From: Pseudoxanthomonas winnipegensis
Lineage (GTDB): Bacteria; Pseudomonadota; Gammaproteobacteria; Xanthomonadales; Xanthomonadaceae
DNA: 64,000 bases
Assembly: GCF_004283755.1 (NCBI RefSeq)
Contig: NZ_SHMH01000004.1
Location: 62,001 to 126,000 of the forward strand
Direction of reading: 5' to 3'
The notes below the pieces were generated by a model that had not been told where the DNA came from, did not search any database, and worked only from the letters and a program-made list of their open reading frames with translations. Shown piece by piece: positions 17,279-25,506 of the stretch (position 1 is its first letter; each line of letters begins with the position of its first letter). Position numbers and translations under genes: made by a program.

Positions 17279-17884
17279 TCACTGTGCCGCCACCGGCAGA
17301 TGCAGGTCGACGTAGGCCTGCACCTGCGCGAAGGCCGCGCGCGCGGCCTCGATCACCGCCTGCTCCTGCTCGGCATCCAGGGCGACCCGATCCAGCGCCG
17401 CGGTGAACTGGCGCCAATGCCGTGCGCGCCCCTCTTCCGCGCCGGCCAGATGCCGCGCGCCGAACTGCGCGTGCAGTTCCAGTCGCGCCGCCAGCTTGGC
17501 CAGGATCGCCGCGCCCAGGTTGGATCCCTCGGCCACGTACAGCCAGCCCAGCGCGTCGACCTGCCGGGGGTAATAGCCGTCAGGGCGCGGCGCGGTCGCC
17601 GCATCGGCCGGCAGCGTGCCGCCCAGGTCGTGCAGATCGGCGACGATCAGCGGCAGCCGCCGGCGCTGGGCCAGATCGGGCACCACGCTGGCCAGCACCG
17701 GGCTGGCGTAGACGCTCTCCATGTCGCAGTGGAAGCGGTACTGCACCTGCAGGAAGCGGGTGTAGCGGTCGCGCGAGGCGAACGGCTGGGCGGCCATGAT
17801 GCACTGGTCCAGGCGCGCATGCGCCTGTTGTGTGGCGGCCTTCAGCCGCTGGGCGCGGCTGGTGGGAGTGAGCGGGTCGGTCAT
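17279..17884 (-). CDS. hemO: Biliverdin-producing heme oxygenase (HemO-like)
   Basis: This 201-residue cytosolic enzyme opens haem to biliverdin, releasing iron and CO. The N terminus has ATQQAHARLDQ, where His22 is the likely proximal haem ligand. The distal helix shows GWLYVAEGSNLGAAIL near residue 120, fitting the GxxxG-type distal helix of bacterial heme oxygenases (HemO/BphO/PigA). It contains RARHWRQF near the C terminus. It follows the Slam gene by 65 bases. A phytochrome-linked BphO is the alternative, but no phytochrome gene is here and the haem-uptake neighbours favour iron release. Confidence 0.9.
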   Translation of the reverse strand: MTDPLTPTSRAQRLKAATQQAHARLDQCIMAAQPFASRDRYTRFLQVQYRFHCDMESVYASPVLASVVPDLAQRRRLPLIVADLHDLGGTLPADAATAPRPDGYYPRQVDALGWLYVAEGSNLGAAILAKLAARLELHAQFGARHLAGAEEGRARHWRQFTAALDRVALDAEQEQAVIEAARAAFAQVQAYVDLHLPVAAQ

Positions 17885-17949
17885 GGCATCGGGGTTCGGT
17901 GGGGGGAAGGTCGGGTGCGCCGCGCGCGGATCGGGATGCGACGGCGCCG

Positions 17950-19452
17950 TCACAGCGCACGCTCCAGCTTCAGGCTGACCGTGTTGCGCTGGTAGCTGTA
18001 CAGCCAGTCCACGTCGCTGCCGACGCGGTTGTGGCGCAGCGTCAGCAGCGGCGTGAAGCGGGCGATGGCCAGCCGTGGCGCGCGCAGCACCAGGGTGTAA
18101 CCCTGTTCGGTGTCGTGGCGGCGTGCGCCCAGCGCCGCGCTGTAGGCGCCGTAGTCGCGCCAGCGGTAGGAGGCGAACAGCGCCGCGCTGACGCCCGCCG
18201 GCCACTGCAGCGAACCGCCCAGGCGCACGCCGCGCTGCACATACGCCTCGGTGTCGCGCACCGCGGCGCTGCCGCTGACGTCGACGCCGGCGAACACCGT
18301 CCAGCGCGCATCCAGGCTGCGGAAATAGGTGGCATAGGCGCTGCGCACGACCGCGTCGTAGCTGGCGGCGTATTCGCGGCGGCGATAGCGCAGGTCCTTC
18401 CAGTCGCCCTCCAGCTTGAGCAGCGCGCGCGGCGACAGCGTCCAGCTCCACTCCGCATGCGCGCCCCAGGCGCCGTACAGCGCCCGGTTGCCCAGCGCGT
18501 AGTAGTCGAAGGAGGGCGCCAGCGCCAGGCTGTGGCGTCCGCTGCGATAGCTGTAGCCGGCTTGGGTGAAGGCGGTGAGCTCGTTGTAGGCGCTGTTGTC
18601 GCGGTAGCCCTGACCGAACAGCAGCGCGCGCGCATACAGGCCGTGGTGGCCGCGCAGCGGCAGGCGGCGTTCGGCGCTGGCGTCGTAATCCAGGCCGAAG
18701 GCGGTGATCGCCTCGGGTGTGCTGCGGCTGAAGTAGCAGCGCCCTTCCAGCGACAGCAGGCAGATCGAGCTGGCCGAAGTGCGGTTGACGTTGTCGCTCC
18801 AGGCCGGGCCGAGCGCGACGGTGCCGTTCCATCCGCGGCGGTTGGCCAGCGCCTGGCGGAAGCCGGCGACGCTGTTGCGCACGCCTTCGGTCTTGGGATC
18901 GCCGGCGTCGAGCGAGGCGGCGATGGCGGCGAAGGCCTGCTCGGCTTCGCGGTCCTGCTGGTCCTCGAACAGCACGCGCGCCAGCTCCAGGCGTCCGGGC
19001 AGGAAGTCGGGTTTCAGCGCCAACAGCGCGCGGTACTCGCGCTCGGCGTCGCGGTAGCGGCCGTCGTTGCGCGCGACCGCGCCCTGCGCGTAGTGCACCA
19101 GCAACGGATCGCGATCGGGCAGGGTCAGGTATTCGGCGAGAAAGCGCTGCACCGCCGGCCACTGCCGGTGCTGCAGCGACAGGTACAGGGCGCGGCCGAC
19201 GTCGTTGGCGGTCGGCGCGACCACGTAGGACTTGCCATCGATGACGATGGACGGGCGTTGGCCTTCGCCGTGTTCCTGCAGCAGCGTGCGTTCGCGCTCG
19301 ATGGCCTGGCGCTGGTCGCGCTGCTCGAGCATGCGCCGGGTGTCGTCCTGCGACTGGGCCATGGCCACGGAAGTGGCGGCCAGCCACGGGCATGCCGACA
19401 GCGCGGCGAGCGCGAGGGCGCGGCGTCGGCGCGCGAAGAAGGGGCAAGGCAT
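17950..19452 (-). CDS. Slam: surface lipoprotein assembly modifier (SlipAM/DUF560)
   Basis: This 500-residue outer-membrane protein has a signal peptide (ARRRRALALAALSACPW, cut near AMA|QSQ). A periplasmic TPR-rich domain (about 60-190, with GRYRDAEREYRALLALKPDF) precedes a 14-strand-like beta barrel (about 200-500) of alternating strands ending NTVSLKLERAL. This is the Slam architecture. Slams move TbpB-type lipoproteins and hemophilins across the outer membrane. The single candidate client is the adjacent hemophilin-like gene, 92 bases upstream. In-frame upstream ATGs exist, but the chosen start gives the signal peptide at the very N terminus. There is a 9-base-stem hairpin in the gap before it. 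Confidence 0.9.
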   Translation of the reverse strand: MPCPFFARRRRALALAALSACPWLAATSVAMAQSQDDTRRMLEQRDQRQAIERERTLLQEHGEGQRPSIVIDGKSYVVAPTANDVGRALYLSLQHRQWPAVQRFLAEYLTLPDRDPLLVHYAQGAVARNDGRYRDAEREYRALLALKPDFLPGRLELARVLFEDQQDREAEQAFAAIAASLDAGDPKTEGVRNSVAGFRQALANRRGWNGTVALGPAWSDNVNRTSASSICLLSLEGRCYFSRSTPEAITAFGLDYDASAERRLPLRGHHGLYARALLFGQGYRDNSAYNELTAFTQAGYSYRSGRHSLALAPSFDYYALGNRALYGAWGAHAEWSWTLSPRALLKLEGDWKDLRYRRREYAASYDAVVRSAYATYFRSLDARWTVFAGVDVSGSAAVRDTEAYVQRGVRLGGSLQWPAGVSAALFASYRWRDYGAYSAALGARRHDTEQGYTLVLRAPRLAIARFTPLLTLRHNRVGSDVDWLYSYQRNTVSLKLERAL

Positions 19453-19473
19453 TGACGGATCGGTGCGAAAGCG

Positions 19474-19508
19474 GAGCAGGACTGGCATCGTCGCGGCGTG
19501 TCCTGCTC
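19474..19508 (-). other. Stem-loop between the hemophilin gene and Slam
   Basis: GAGCAGGAC at 19474-19482 and GTCCTGCTC at 19500-19508 form a perfect 9-base stem with a 17-base loop. No T-run follows in the direction of transcription, so full termination is unlikely. It may protect or partly attenuate the transcript between the secreted client and its translocon. Confidence 0.6.
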
Positions 19509-19544
19509 GGGTGCGGATCGAAAACTTGGACGTACCAGGCAGGC

Positions 19545-20306
19545 TTACTGCTTGGCGCCGCCGAAGGCGGTGTCGTACTTCACCCCGGCGAAGTCGGCGA
19601 TGCCGGCCAGCGCGGACTGGTTGGCATAGAACTGCCCGGAGACCGCGCCACCGGACGCGACCACGCTGCCGGACTGGCGTGCGGTGGCGGTGGTGCCTGA
19701 GATGCTGGCGTCGCTGTTGATGGTGGCTGCGCCGATGTTGACCGCGAAGCCGGCACTGTTCTGGATCGAGCCGGTCAGGCGGCCGGTGCCGAAGTTGGCG
19801 GTGAAGGTGCCGGTCAACTGGTTGCCCACGCTGTAGTCGTTGAGGCCGACCACGCTGTAGCTGGCGGTGCCGGAGGTGGGCACGCTGGTGTCCGGATTGG
19901 CGCCGACGAAGTACACGGTGTGGGTGTCCAGGCCTTCGGCGTTGTCCTTGCGCGAGTACCACTCGCCGAACCACACGTCCTGGCTGCCGACCTGGGAGAA
20001 GGCGAACACGCCCAGGTTGTCATGGCTGCTCGGCGCGCCGCTGTAGGGGAAGTTCAGCACCTTGACCGAACCGACGCCGCCGTACAGCGACAGGCCCTGG
20101 AAATCCACCGGCTTGTCCAGCCCGGTCGAGTTCACCGCGATGCCGGCCAGGCCGGCGTGGTGCGGTCCGCCGTTGACGGTGGACTCGCCGACCTTGGCGT
20201 AGCCCTCGTTGCTCGACTTGCCAGCGAATGTCGCCGCCTGCGCGCTGCCCAGCACACCGGCGATGGCCAGCCCCAGCAGTGCGGCGTAAGTGTGTTTCAT
20301 GTTCAT
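19545..20306 (-). CDS. Slam-dependent secreted hemophilin-like (HphA-type) hemophore
   Basis: This 253-residue protein has a classical signal peptide cut near SAQA|ATF and no lipobox cysteine; the protein has no cysteine at all. It is therefore probably released rather than lipid-anchored. The mature part (about 24 kDa) has an N-terminal region with FAGKSSNEGYAKVGESTVNG. Beyond about residue 140 lies a Gly/Ser/Thr-rich C-terminal part of alternating strands, with FTANFGTGRLTGSI, ending YDTAFGGAKQ. That ending fits the small C-terminal barrel and FGxxK/R-type tail of Slam clients such as TbpB and HphA. Candidate haem ligands are His49, His50, His95 and His129. AAGGA lies 8 bases before the ATG. 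Haem binding is inferred from family and context. Confidence 0.82.
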   Translation of the reverse strand: MNMKHTYAALLGLAIAGVLGSAQAATFAGKSSNEGYAKVGESTVNGGPHHAGLAGIAVNSTGLDKPVDFQGLSLYGGVGSVKVLNFPYSGAPSSHDNLGVFAFSQVGSQDVWFGEWYSRKDNAEGLDTHTVYFVGANPDTSVPTSGTASYSVVGLNDYSVGNQLTGTFTANFGTGRLTGSIQNSAGFAVNIGAATINSDASISGTTATARQSGSVVASGGAVSGQFYANQSALAGIADFAGVKYDTAFGGAKQ

Positions 20307-20394
20307 GCGATGGATCCTTCTTGGTTGGTTTGGAACAAGGGGGGGACATCCATGTCCGATACGGTCACGCTCCTTGATCGGTGGTGCGGGAGAT

Positions 20395-23300
20395 TCAGAA
20401 TCTCCCGGTCAGGCTGAGCTTCAGCGTGCGCCCCGGCGCGGCCATGGCCGAACGCGTGGCCGGGTCGACGTAGTAGCGATCGGTGAGATTGGTCGCGCCC
20501 AGTTCCAGGCTCAGGTTCTTGCGCAACGCGTAGCGCGCGTAGGCGTCCAGCAGCAGCGTATTGCCCCAGGAGAACGGCACGTTGAAGGTATAGACCAATC
20601 GGCCGGCGCCCTGCTCCTTCTGGACCGAGTTGTCGCGGAACCATTCCAGGTCCTGGTTGCGGTACTCCCGGTAATAGGTGACGCGGCTGCCCAGCTCGAG
20701 GCGCCGCTGCATCAGGCGGGTTCCCAGCGACCAGCTGGCCGACAGCTTCGGCGTGCTCTGGGTCAGCAGGTAGCCGCCGACGAAGCCGTAGTCCACGCAG
20801 TTCGGCACGATCCTGCCGCTGCCGATGACGTAGCCGTTGGTCACGCTCAGCCGCGCCGCGGTGGTCTGATCGCAGACCTGGTTCTTCAGGGTGTAGCTGA
20901 CGCCCAGGTCGGTGAATACGCTGCCGCTGTCGTAGCGACCCTGGAACTCCAGTCCGCGGATGATCTGCTTGTCGATGTTGTCGAACTTGAAGCTGGGATC
21001 GCGTTCGATCACATCGCGGGTCTTGTTGACGTAGTAGGCCAGCTTGATGTCGGCGATGGTGTCGGTACCGAGCTGCGGGCCGAAGTCGTGGACGTAGGCC
21101 AGTTCCCAGTCGTAGGCGTGCTCGGGCTTGAGATTCCACGGATTGAGCGAGGCGGAGAACGCCACCGTGCTCTCGAACATGCTGGGATAGCGCAGGGTTT
21201 CGCCGTAGCGAAAGTAGGCGCGGCTGTCGTCGCTGAGATGGGCGGTGACCGAGAAGAACGGGACCCAGCCATGGTCCTTGCGCTTGCGCGCCTCGCCTTC
21301 CATGGTGTGGTACACCTGGTCGGAGAAGCATGTGATCCCCGCCGTGCCGGGCATTGCGGCCACCGAGCCGTTGAGGCAGGGGTTGCCGGCCTTGGTGTAG
21401 TCGCCGTTGCCATCCGGCGTCCACGCCGCATGGTGGTCCACCTGGTAGGTGGTGGGGACGTTGCTCAATTCGAAGGCCACGAACTCGTCGTACTCCTCCT
21501 GCGTGAAGATCCCCAGGTCCAGCAGCTCCTTGTAGCCGGCGATGTTGTCGGCCACGAGCGCTTCGCGCTGCTGCTGGGTATAGGTCTCGGTGGTCTTGTA
21601 GTGGACGTCGTAACCTGTGGCCACCGATTGCCTGATCTGGCCGGGGTGCGCGGCCAGGAAGTCGTCGAAGGCCCAGTAGCTGGCATAGCGCGCGCCGCCG
21701 CTCAGGGTCAGGAAATCCACCGGCCGCCATTCCAGGTTGAAGTTGGCCTGCCACTCCTGGCGCCGGCCCGCGCGCGGATACATGCGCCAGCCGTCGCTGG
21801 TACCGAAGTATGGGTCGCGCGAGCGCAGCTTCTCGTGCTGGAAGCTGCCGCCCAGGGTCAGATCCAGCGTGTCGGCCAGGGCGATCTTGTTGCTAAACGT
21901 CAGGCCGTTGCGCGCGTTGCTGGCATTGGCCAGCGCGGTGTTGCGGATGATCGGGCTGGCCCCGTCGCCGGTCTGCCAATAGGGGTTGGCGAAGTTGGGA
22001 AAGCCGCCGGCGGTGTAGGTGTCGCTTTCGGTGCTGGTGCGCCAGAGGTTGGCGTACAGGTCGATCCAGCGGCTGTCCGCCGGGCGCCAGGTGTATTCCA
22101 GGTTCCAGGCCTGGGCATCGACCCGGCTCAACGGCCACTGGATGGCGGCACGGTCCTTGGACTCGATGATGCGCGAGGGCATCACTTCGCCGTAGTGCGA
22201 GAGACTGTCGCGATAGCCCAGCTGGAGGGCCTGGCTGTCGGTGGGGCGCCAGGTGGCCTTGAACAGCCAGGACTCCATCTGGCTGGAGGTGTTGGGCACT
22301 TCGTTGCCGGGCAGCCAGTAATTGGCCATCGACAGGATGTAGTCGTCGGCCGAGGAGCTCCTCGGCTGGCTGTAGTAGCCGGCGCCGTGCTTGCCCGAGA
22401 AATAGTTGCCACGCTCGCGATAGGCGTAGGCGGCCAGCAGGTCCAGGTCCTGGGTCGGGCGCCAGCCCAGCGCCAGGCGATAGGCGACGTCCTTGCCGCT
22501 GAACACGTTGTAGCCACCGCCGCCGCCCCTCGGCTTGATCATCAGCGTCGGGTCCGTGTAGGGGATGTTGGGTGTGGCCTGCGGGAAATCCGGGACGGTG
22601 CGGTAGTCCTGACCGGTGTGCAGGGTCGGCAACCGCGGCCGGGTCGCGTTGCTGCTGCCCTCCACGCGCAGCTCACCGCCGAAGCGCTGGCCGGCATCGA
22701 GGATGTCGTCCACGTCCAGGGTGTTGATCACCATCGCCCCGCCGATGCCGGTGTTGACGTTGCGCGTCAGCGAGGGCCCCTTGAGGATCTGGACGCCGCC
22801 GATCAGGAACGGGTCGATGTAGTTGCGGTTGCTGGCGCCGTTGTAGCCGCGCCACACCGTCAGCGCCTGTTCGGTGCCGTCGATGCTCACCGGCACCCGG
22901 CCGGGGCCCTGGATGCCGCGGATGTTGAGATCCAGTGCGCCGCTGTTGCGCGCATCGCCGCTGAAGACGCCGGCCACGCCCTTGACCAGGTCCGAGGGCG
23001 TGGTGCCCTTGTAACGCTCCACCTCGGTGCGGCCGATGTAGGCGCTGGACAGGTCCAGGTCGTAGACCGCGTCGCGTCCGCGCTGGTCGCGGGCCTCGCC
23101 GCCGGCGCTACGGTTGTCGCCGGCCACTTTCAGCGTATCGGTGACGATCGCGCCGGCGGGCGCGGTGGCCTGCTCCAGCGTGATCGCATGGACGCCGGTG
23201 CGGCGCGCGATCAGGCCGCTGCCCTGCAGCAGACGCTGCAGCGCCTGCTCGGCGCTGTAGTCGCCCTTCACCGCGGGGGCGATCACCCCGTCGCCGATGC

Positions 23301-23532
23301 GGCCGCCGTACAGCACTTGCAGACCGGTCTGCGCCGACAGCTTGAGCAGCGCCTGCGGCAGCGGCTGCGCCTCCAGGTCGATCGCGTGGCGGTCCGATGC
23401 CGCAGCGCTGGGCGTCGGCGTCGTCGTCTGGGCGAGGGCGCCCGCACTGAGCAGGGCCAGGGAGAGGGTGCTGCTGAGCAGGGTCAGGCGCGGCGCGGCG
23501 CGGGTGCGCGCGGCGGAGGGGGCGGTGGGCAT
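20395..23532 (-). CDS. TonB-dependent receptor with STN signalling domain (haem/hemophilin receptor candidate)
   Basis: This 1045-residue outer-membrane receptor has a signal peptide (about 1-35) and an STN signalling domain (about 48-105, LPQALLKLSAQTGLQVLY). A TonB-box-like TDTLKVAG near 130 precedes a plug (about 150-270) with NIRGIQGPGRVPVSIDG and a 22-strand barrel ending LKLSLTGRF with terminal Phe. The plug arginine/glycine motifs are intact. The STN domain fits surface signalling through the FecR-FecI pair encoded just upstream. Placement directly before the hemophilin and Slam genes makes haem or haem-hemophilin the best substrate guess. A siderophore receptor cannot be excluded by sequence alone. 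Confidence 0.88.
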   Translation of the reverse strand: MPTAPSAARTRAAPRLTLLSSTLSLALLSAGALAQTTTPTPSAAASDRHAIDLEAQPLPQALLKLSAQTGLQVLYGGRIGDGVIAPAVKGDYSAEQALQRLLQGSGLIARRTGVHAITLEQATAPAGAIVTDTLKVAGDNRSAGGEARDQRGRDAVYDLDLSSAYIGRTEVERYKGTTPSDLVKGVAGVFSGDARNSGALDLNIRGIQGPGRVPVSIDGTEQALTVWRGYNGASNRNYIDPFLIGGVQILKGPSLTRNVNTGIGGAMVINTLDVDDILDAGQRFGGELRVEGSSNATRPRLPTLHTGQDYRTVPDFPQATPNIPYTDPTLMIKPRGGGGGYNVFSGKDVAYRLALGWRPTQDLDLLAAYAYRERGNYFSGKHGAGYYSQPRSSSADDYILSMANYWLPGNEVPNTSSQMESWLFKATWRPTDSQALQLGYRDSLSHYGEVMPSRIIESKDRAAIQWPLSRVDAQAWNLEYTWRPADSRWIDLYANLWRTSTESDTYTAGGFPNFANPYWQTGDGASPIIRNTALANASNARNGLTFSNKIALADTLDLTLGGSFQHEKLRSRDPYFGTSDGWRMYPRAGRRQEWQANFNLEWRPVDFLTLSGGARYASYWAFDDFLAAHPGQIRQSVATGYDVHYKTTETYTQQQREALVADNIAGYKELLDLGIFTQEEYDEFVAFELSNVPTTYQVDHHAAWTPDGNGDYTKAGNPCLNGSVAAMPGTAGITCFSDQVYHTMEGEARKRKDHGWVPFFSVTAHLSDDSRAYFRYGETLRYPSMFESTVAFSASLNPWNLKPEHAYDWELAYVHDFGPQLGTDTIADIKLAYYVNKTRDVIERDPSFKFDNIDKQIIRGLEFQGRYDSGSVFTDLGVSYTLKNQVCDQTTAARLSVTNGYVIGSGRIVPNCVDYGFVGGYLLTQSTPKLSASWSLGTRLMQRRLELGSRVTYYREYRNQDLEWFRDNSVQKEQGAGRLVYTFNVPFSWGNTLLLDAYARYALRKNLSLELGATNLTDRYYVDPATRSAMAAPGRTLKLSLTGRF

Positions 23533-23661
23533 GCGGTCGCCAGGCAGAAGGAGGATAAAAGATGAGAACGAAACGCATTCCGTTCGTCCTCCTTAGACGG
23601 GCTCGCCTCTGCCCATCCCCTAGCCACGCTTGCCCACGTCGGGCGTTGCGGTCCGTTCTGT
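23533..23661 (-). promoter_or_regulatory. Candidate FecI-type promoter and Fur-like site before the receptor
   Basis: Read on the minus strand, the 129-base gap contains CCCGTCTAAGG (about 23590-23601), resembling the CGTC-type -10 of FecI-class sigma factors. About 16 bases further on lies AATGCGTTTCGTTCTCAT (about 23562-23579), which partly matches a Fur palindrome. An STN receptor driven by its own FecI fits such a promoter. The -35 element is not clear. Confidence 0.35.
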
Positions 23662-24738
23662 TTATTTTGCGTTCATGCGCTGCGCATCGGCGCGGGCGCT
23701 CGCATCCGGCGTGCGCCGGCCGACGAGGGTGACCACGCCCAGGTCGAGCGCGTCCAGGTGCAGGCTGTCGAGCAGGGTGCGCAGGGCGCGCTCGGGGTCC
23801 GCGATGTCCAGGGCGCCGGTGACCGGCAGGGCGCGCAGGTTCGCGTCGCGCACCAGGATGCGCTCGTGCCGGTAGCGCGAGAGCTCCTCCAGCACCTGCG
23901 CCAGCGGCGTGGCGCTGAAGACCAGCTGCCGGCGCTGCCAGGCGCCCACCGCCAGCGGATCGACCGAGGCCTCGCGGCGCACCCGGTCGCCGTGCAGGTG
24001 CGCGCGCTGGCCGGCGCTCAGGACCGTGCCCTCGCCGCCGTCGGGCGCCCGCACGGCGACCCGGCCGTTGATCACGCCGACCTCGGCCGCATCGCCCTGC
24101 ACGCGGACGTCGAAGCGCGTGCCCAGCACCCGCGCGCTGCCGCCGGCGCTGTCCACCACGAACGGCCGGTGCGGATCGTGCGTCACCTGGAACAGCGCCT
24201 CGCCGCGCAGCAGCCGCACCGAGCGCAGGTTCGCCCGCAGGTCCACGGCGATCGCGCTGTCGGTGTTGAGGGTGACCACACTGCCGTCGTCCAGACGCAG
24301 TTCGCGGATCTCGCCGACCCGGGTATAGGCATCGCTGCGCAGCCGGTCCAGGCCGCCGCCGCTCAGCCAGGCGCCGCCGCCCACCGCGAGGACCAGCGCC
24401 GCCGCCGCGGCGTAGGCCGGCCGACGCGACCGCCGAGGTCCGGATAGCGAAACATCGCGCGCTGTTGGCCTGAGGGCGACAGGCGCCGCCGCCGACGCGG
24501 CCTCGATCCCCAGTTCGTCGCCGACCGCCGCGGCCGGCGCCTGCAGCACGCCGAGCATCGCGCGCGCCTCGGCCATCGCCTGCGCATGCGCCTGCGGCGC
24601 CAGCGCCAGCCAAGCGGCATGCGCGCGGCGCGTGCCGGCGTCGTCGGCGTCCGCCTCCAGGCGCAGGATCCAGTGGACCGCCTGTTCGAACACGCTGTCA
24701 TCGGGTTGGGCGGGCGCGAGCATCGGTTGCCTATCCAT
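23662..24738 (-). CDS. FecR family anti-sigma regulator
   Basis: This 358-residue protein has an N-terminal cytosolic domain (about 15-60, QAVHWILRLEADADDAGTRR) and one membrane helix (about 108-126, YAAAAALVLAVGGGAWL). The periplasmic FecR domain (about 135-235) has TRVGEIRELRLDDGSVVTLN and GEALFQVTHDPHRPFVV, and the C-terminal part (about 265-340) resembles an STN partner. FecR proteins hold their sigma factor inactive or prime it until the loaded receptor signals. It lies 88 bases after the sigma gene and 129 bases before the STN receptor, the standard FecI-FecR-receptor order. Confidence 0.92.
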   Translation of the reverse strand: MDRQPMLAPAQPDDSVFEQAVHWILRLEADADDAGTRRAHAAWLALAPQAHAQAMAEARAMLGVLQAPAAAVGDELGIEAASAAAPVALRPTARDVSLSGPRRSRRPAYAAAAALVLAVGGGAWLSGGGLDRLRSDAYTRVGEIRELRLDDGSVVTLNTDSAIAVDLRANLRSVRLLRGEALFQVTHDPHRPFVVDSAGGSARVLGTRFDVRVQGDAAEVGVINGRVAVRAPDGGEGTVLSAGQRAHLHGDRVRREASVDPLAVGAWQRRQLVFSATPLAQVLEELSRYRHERILVRDANLRALPVTGALDIADPERALRTLLDSLHLDALDLGVVTLVGRRTPDASARADAQRMNAK

Positions 24739-24826
24739 CAGGAATGGGTCGGGCCTCCGCGCAGGCGGACGCCGGGGTATGAAGGGAACGACGGGTCGAG
24801 GGCGTGCGTTCCCCCAGTGATGCCGA

Positions 24827-25372
24827 TCAGACCGCGCGGCCGGCCTCGCGCAGGCGCCGCCGACAGTGGGTGACCGCCACGGCGATGTGTTTTTCCACCG
24901 TGCGCGGGGAGATGTCCAGCTGCTGCGCGATCTGCGCGGTGCTCAGACTGCGGCCGCGGAACAGCACGAACACGCGCCGCGCCTGCGGCGGCAGCTCGCG
25001 GATCGCCTGCAGCAGCACCTCGTACTCCTGCCGGCTCAACGCGTTCTGGTAGGGCGACGGCGCCGGGCTCGGGGCCTCGTGGCTGGCGTCGTTGGCGGCG
25101 AGGAAGCGGCTGCGCGAGGCGGCCACGCGGCCCTGATCGATGGCGACGTTGTCGACCACGCGGCGCAGATAGCGCGCCAGGTCGCGCACGCCGTCCGCAT
25201 CGGCCTCGGCGCCGCGGGTGGCCAGGCGCACCCAGGCGTCGTGCACCAGATCGCTGGCCGACCCGGCGTACTTGCGTGCGGCATAGCGCTGCAGATCCTC
25301 GTAATGGCTTTCCAGCGCCTCCGCCAGCGGTGCCGGGACGGACGGAGGAGAGGGAGGGGGCATGGCATCCAT
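24827..25372 (-). CDS. FecI-type ECF RNA polymerase sigma factor
   Basis: This 181-residue sigma-70 family protein has region 2 (about 22-90) with DLQRYAARKYAGSASDLVHD and RYLRRVVDNVAIDQGR. Region 4 (about 115-175) has IRELPPQARRVFVLFRGRSL and ISPRTVEKHIAVAVTHCR as the helix-turn-helix. No region 3 is present, as expected for ECF factors. FecR and an STN receptor follow on the same strand, so it should activate the haem locus when the receptor is loaded. A Fur-box-like palindrome lies about 40 bases upstream. ATG at 25363 is an alternative start. Confidence 0.92.
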   Translation of the reverse strand: MDAMPPPSPPSVPAPLAEALESHYEDLQRYAARKYAGSASDLVHDAWVRLATRGAEADADGVRDLARYLRRVVDNVAIDQGRVAASRSRFLAANDASHEAPSPAPSPYQNALSRQEYEVLLQAIRELPPQARRVFVLFRGRSLSTAQIAQQLDISPRTVEKHIAVAVTHCRRRLREAGRAV

Positions 25373-25407
25373 CCCGAAAGACCGTGGGGAAGACGGCGAG
25401 TCTAATT

Positions 25408-25430
25408 TAGATGAGATTCATTCTCAATTG
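25408..25430. promoter_or_regulatory. Fur-box-like palindrome upstream of the FecI-type sigma gene
   Basis: TGAGATTCATTCTCA at 25412-25426 has perfect 5-base arms (TGAGA/TCTCA). On the minus strand, TTGAGAATGAATCTCAT closely follows the 7-1-7 Fur consensus found before pvdS/fecI-type genes (AATGAGAATGATTCTCATT). It sits between the sigma gene and divergent gmk, about 40 bases before the sigma ATG, where bound Fur-iron would block transcription. Confidence 0.72.
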
Positions 25431-25506
25431 AATGGGCAGGGTCTTTGCTAGACTTGCGCGCCTTTTACGACCGTCGCGCTCCGGCGCGGCAGCTAAGGCC
25501 ATCGCC

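Noticed and set aside
25428-25454. gmk promoter TTGAAT/TAGACT overlapping the Fur-like box
   Set aside because: Spacing is only 15 bases and the match is modest; not strong enough to list as a feature.
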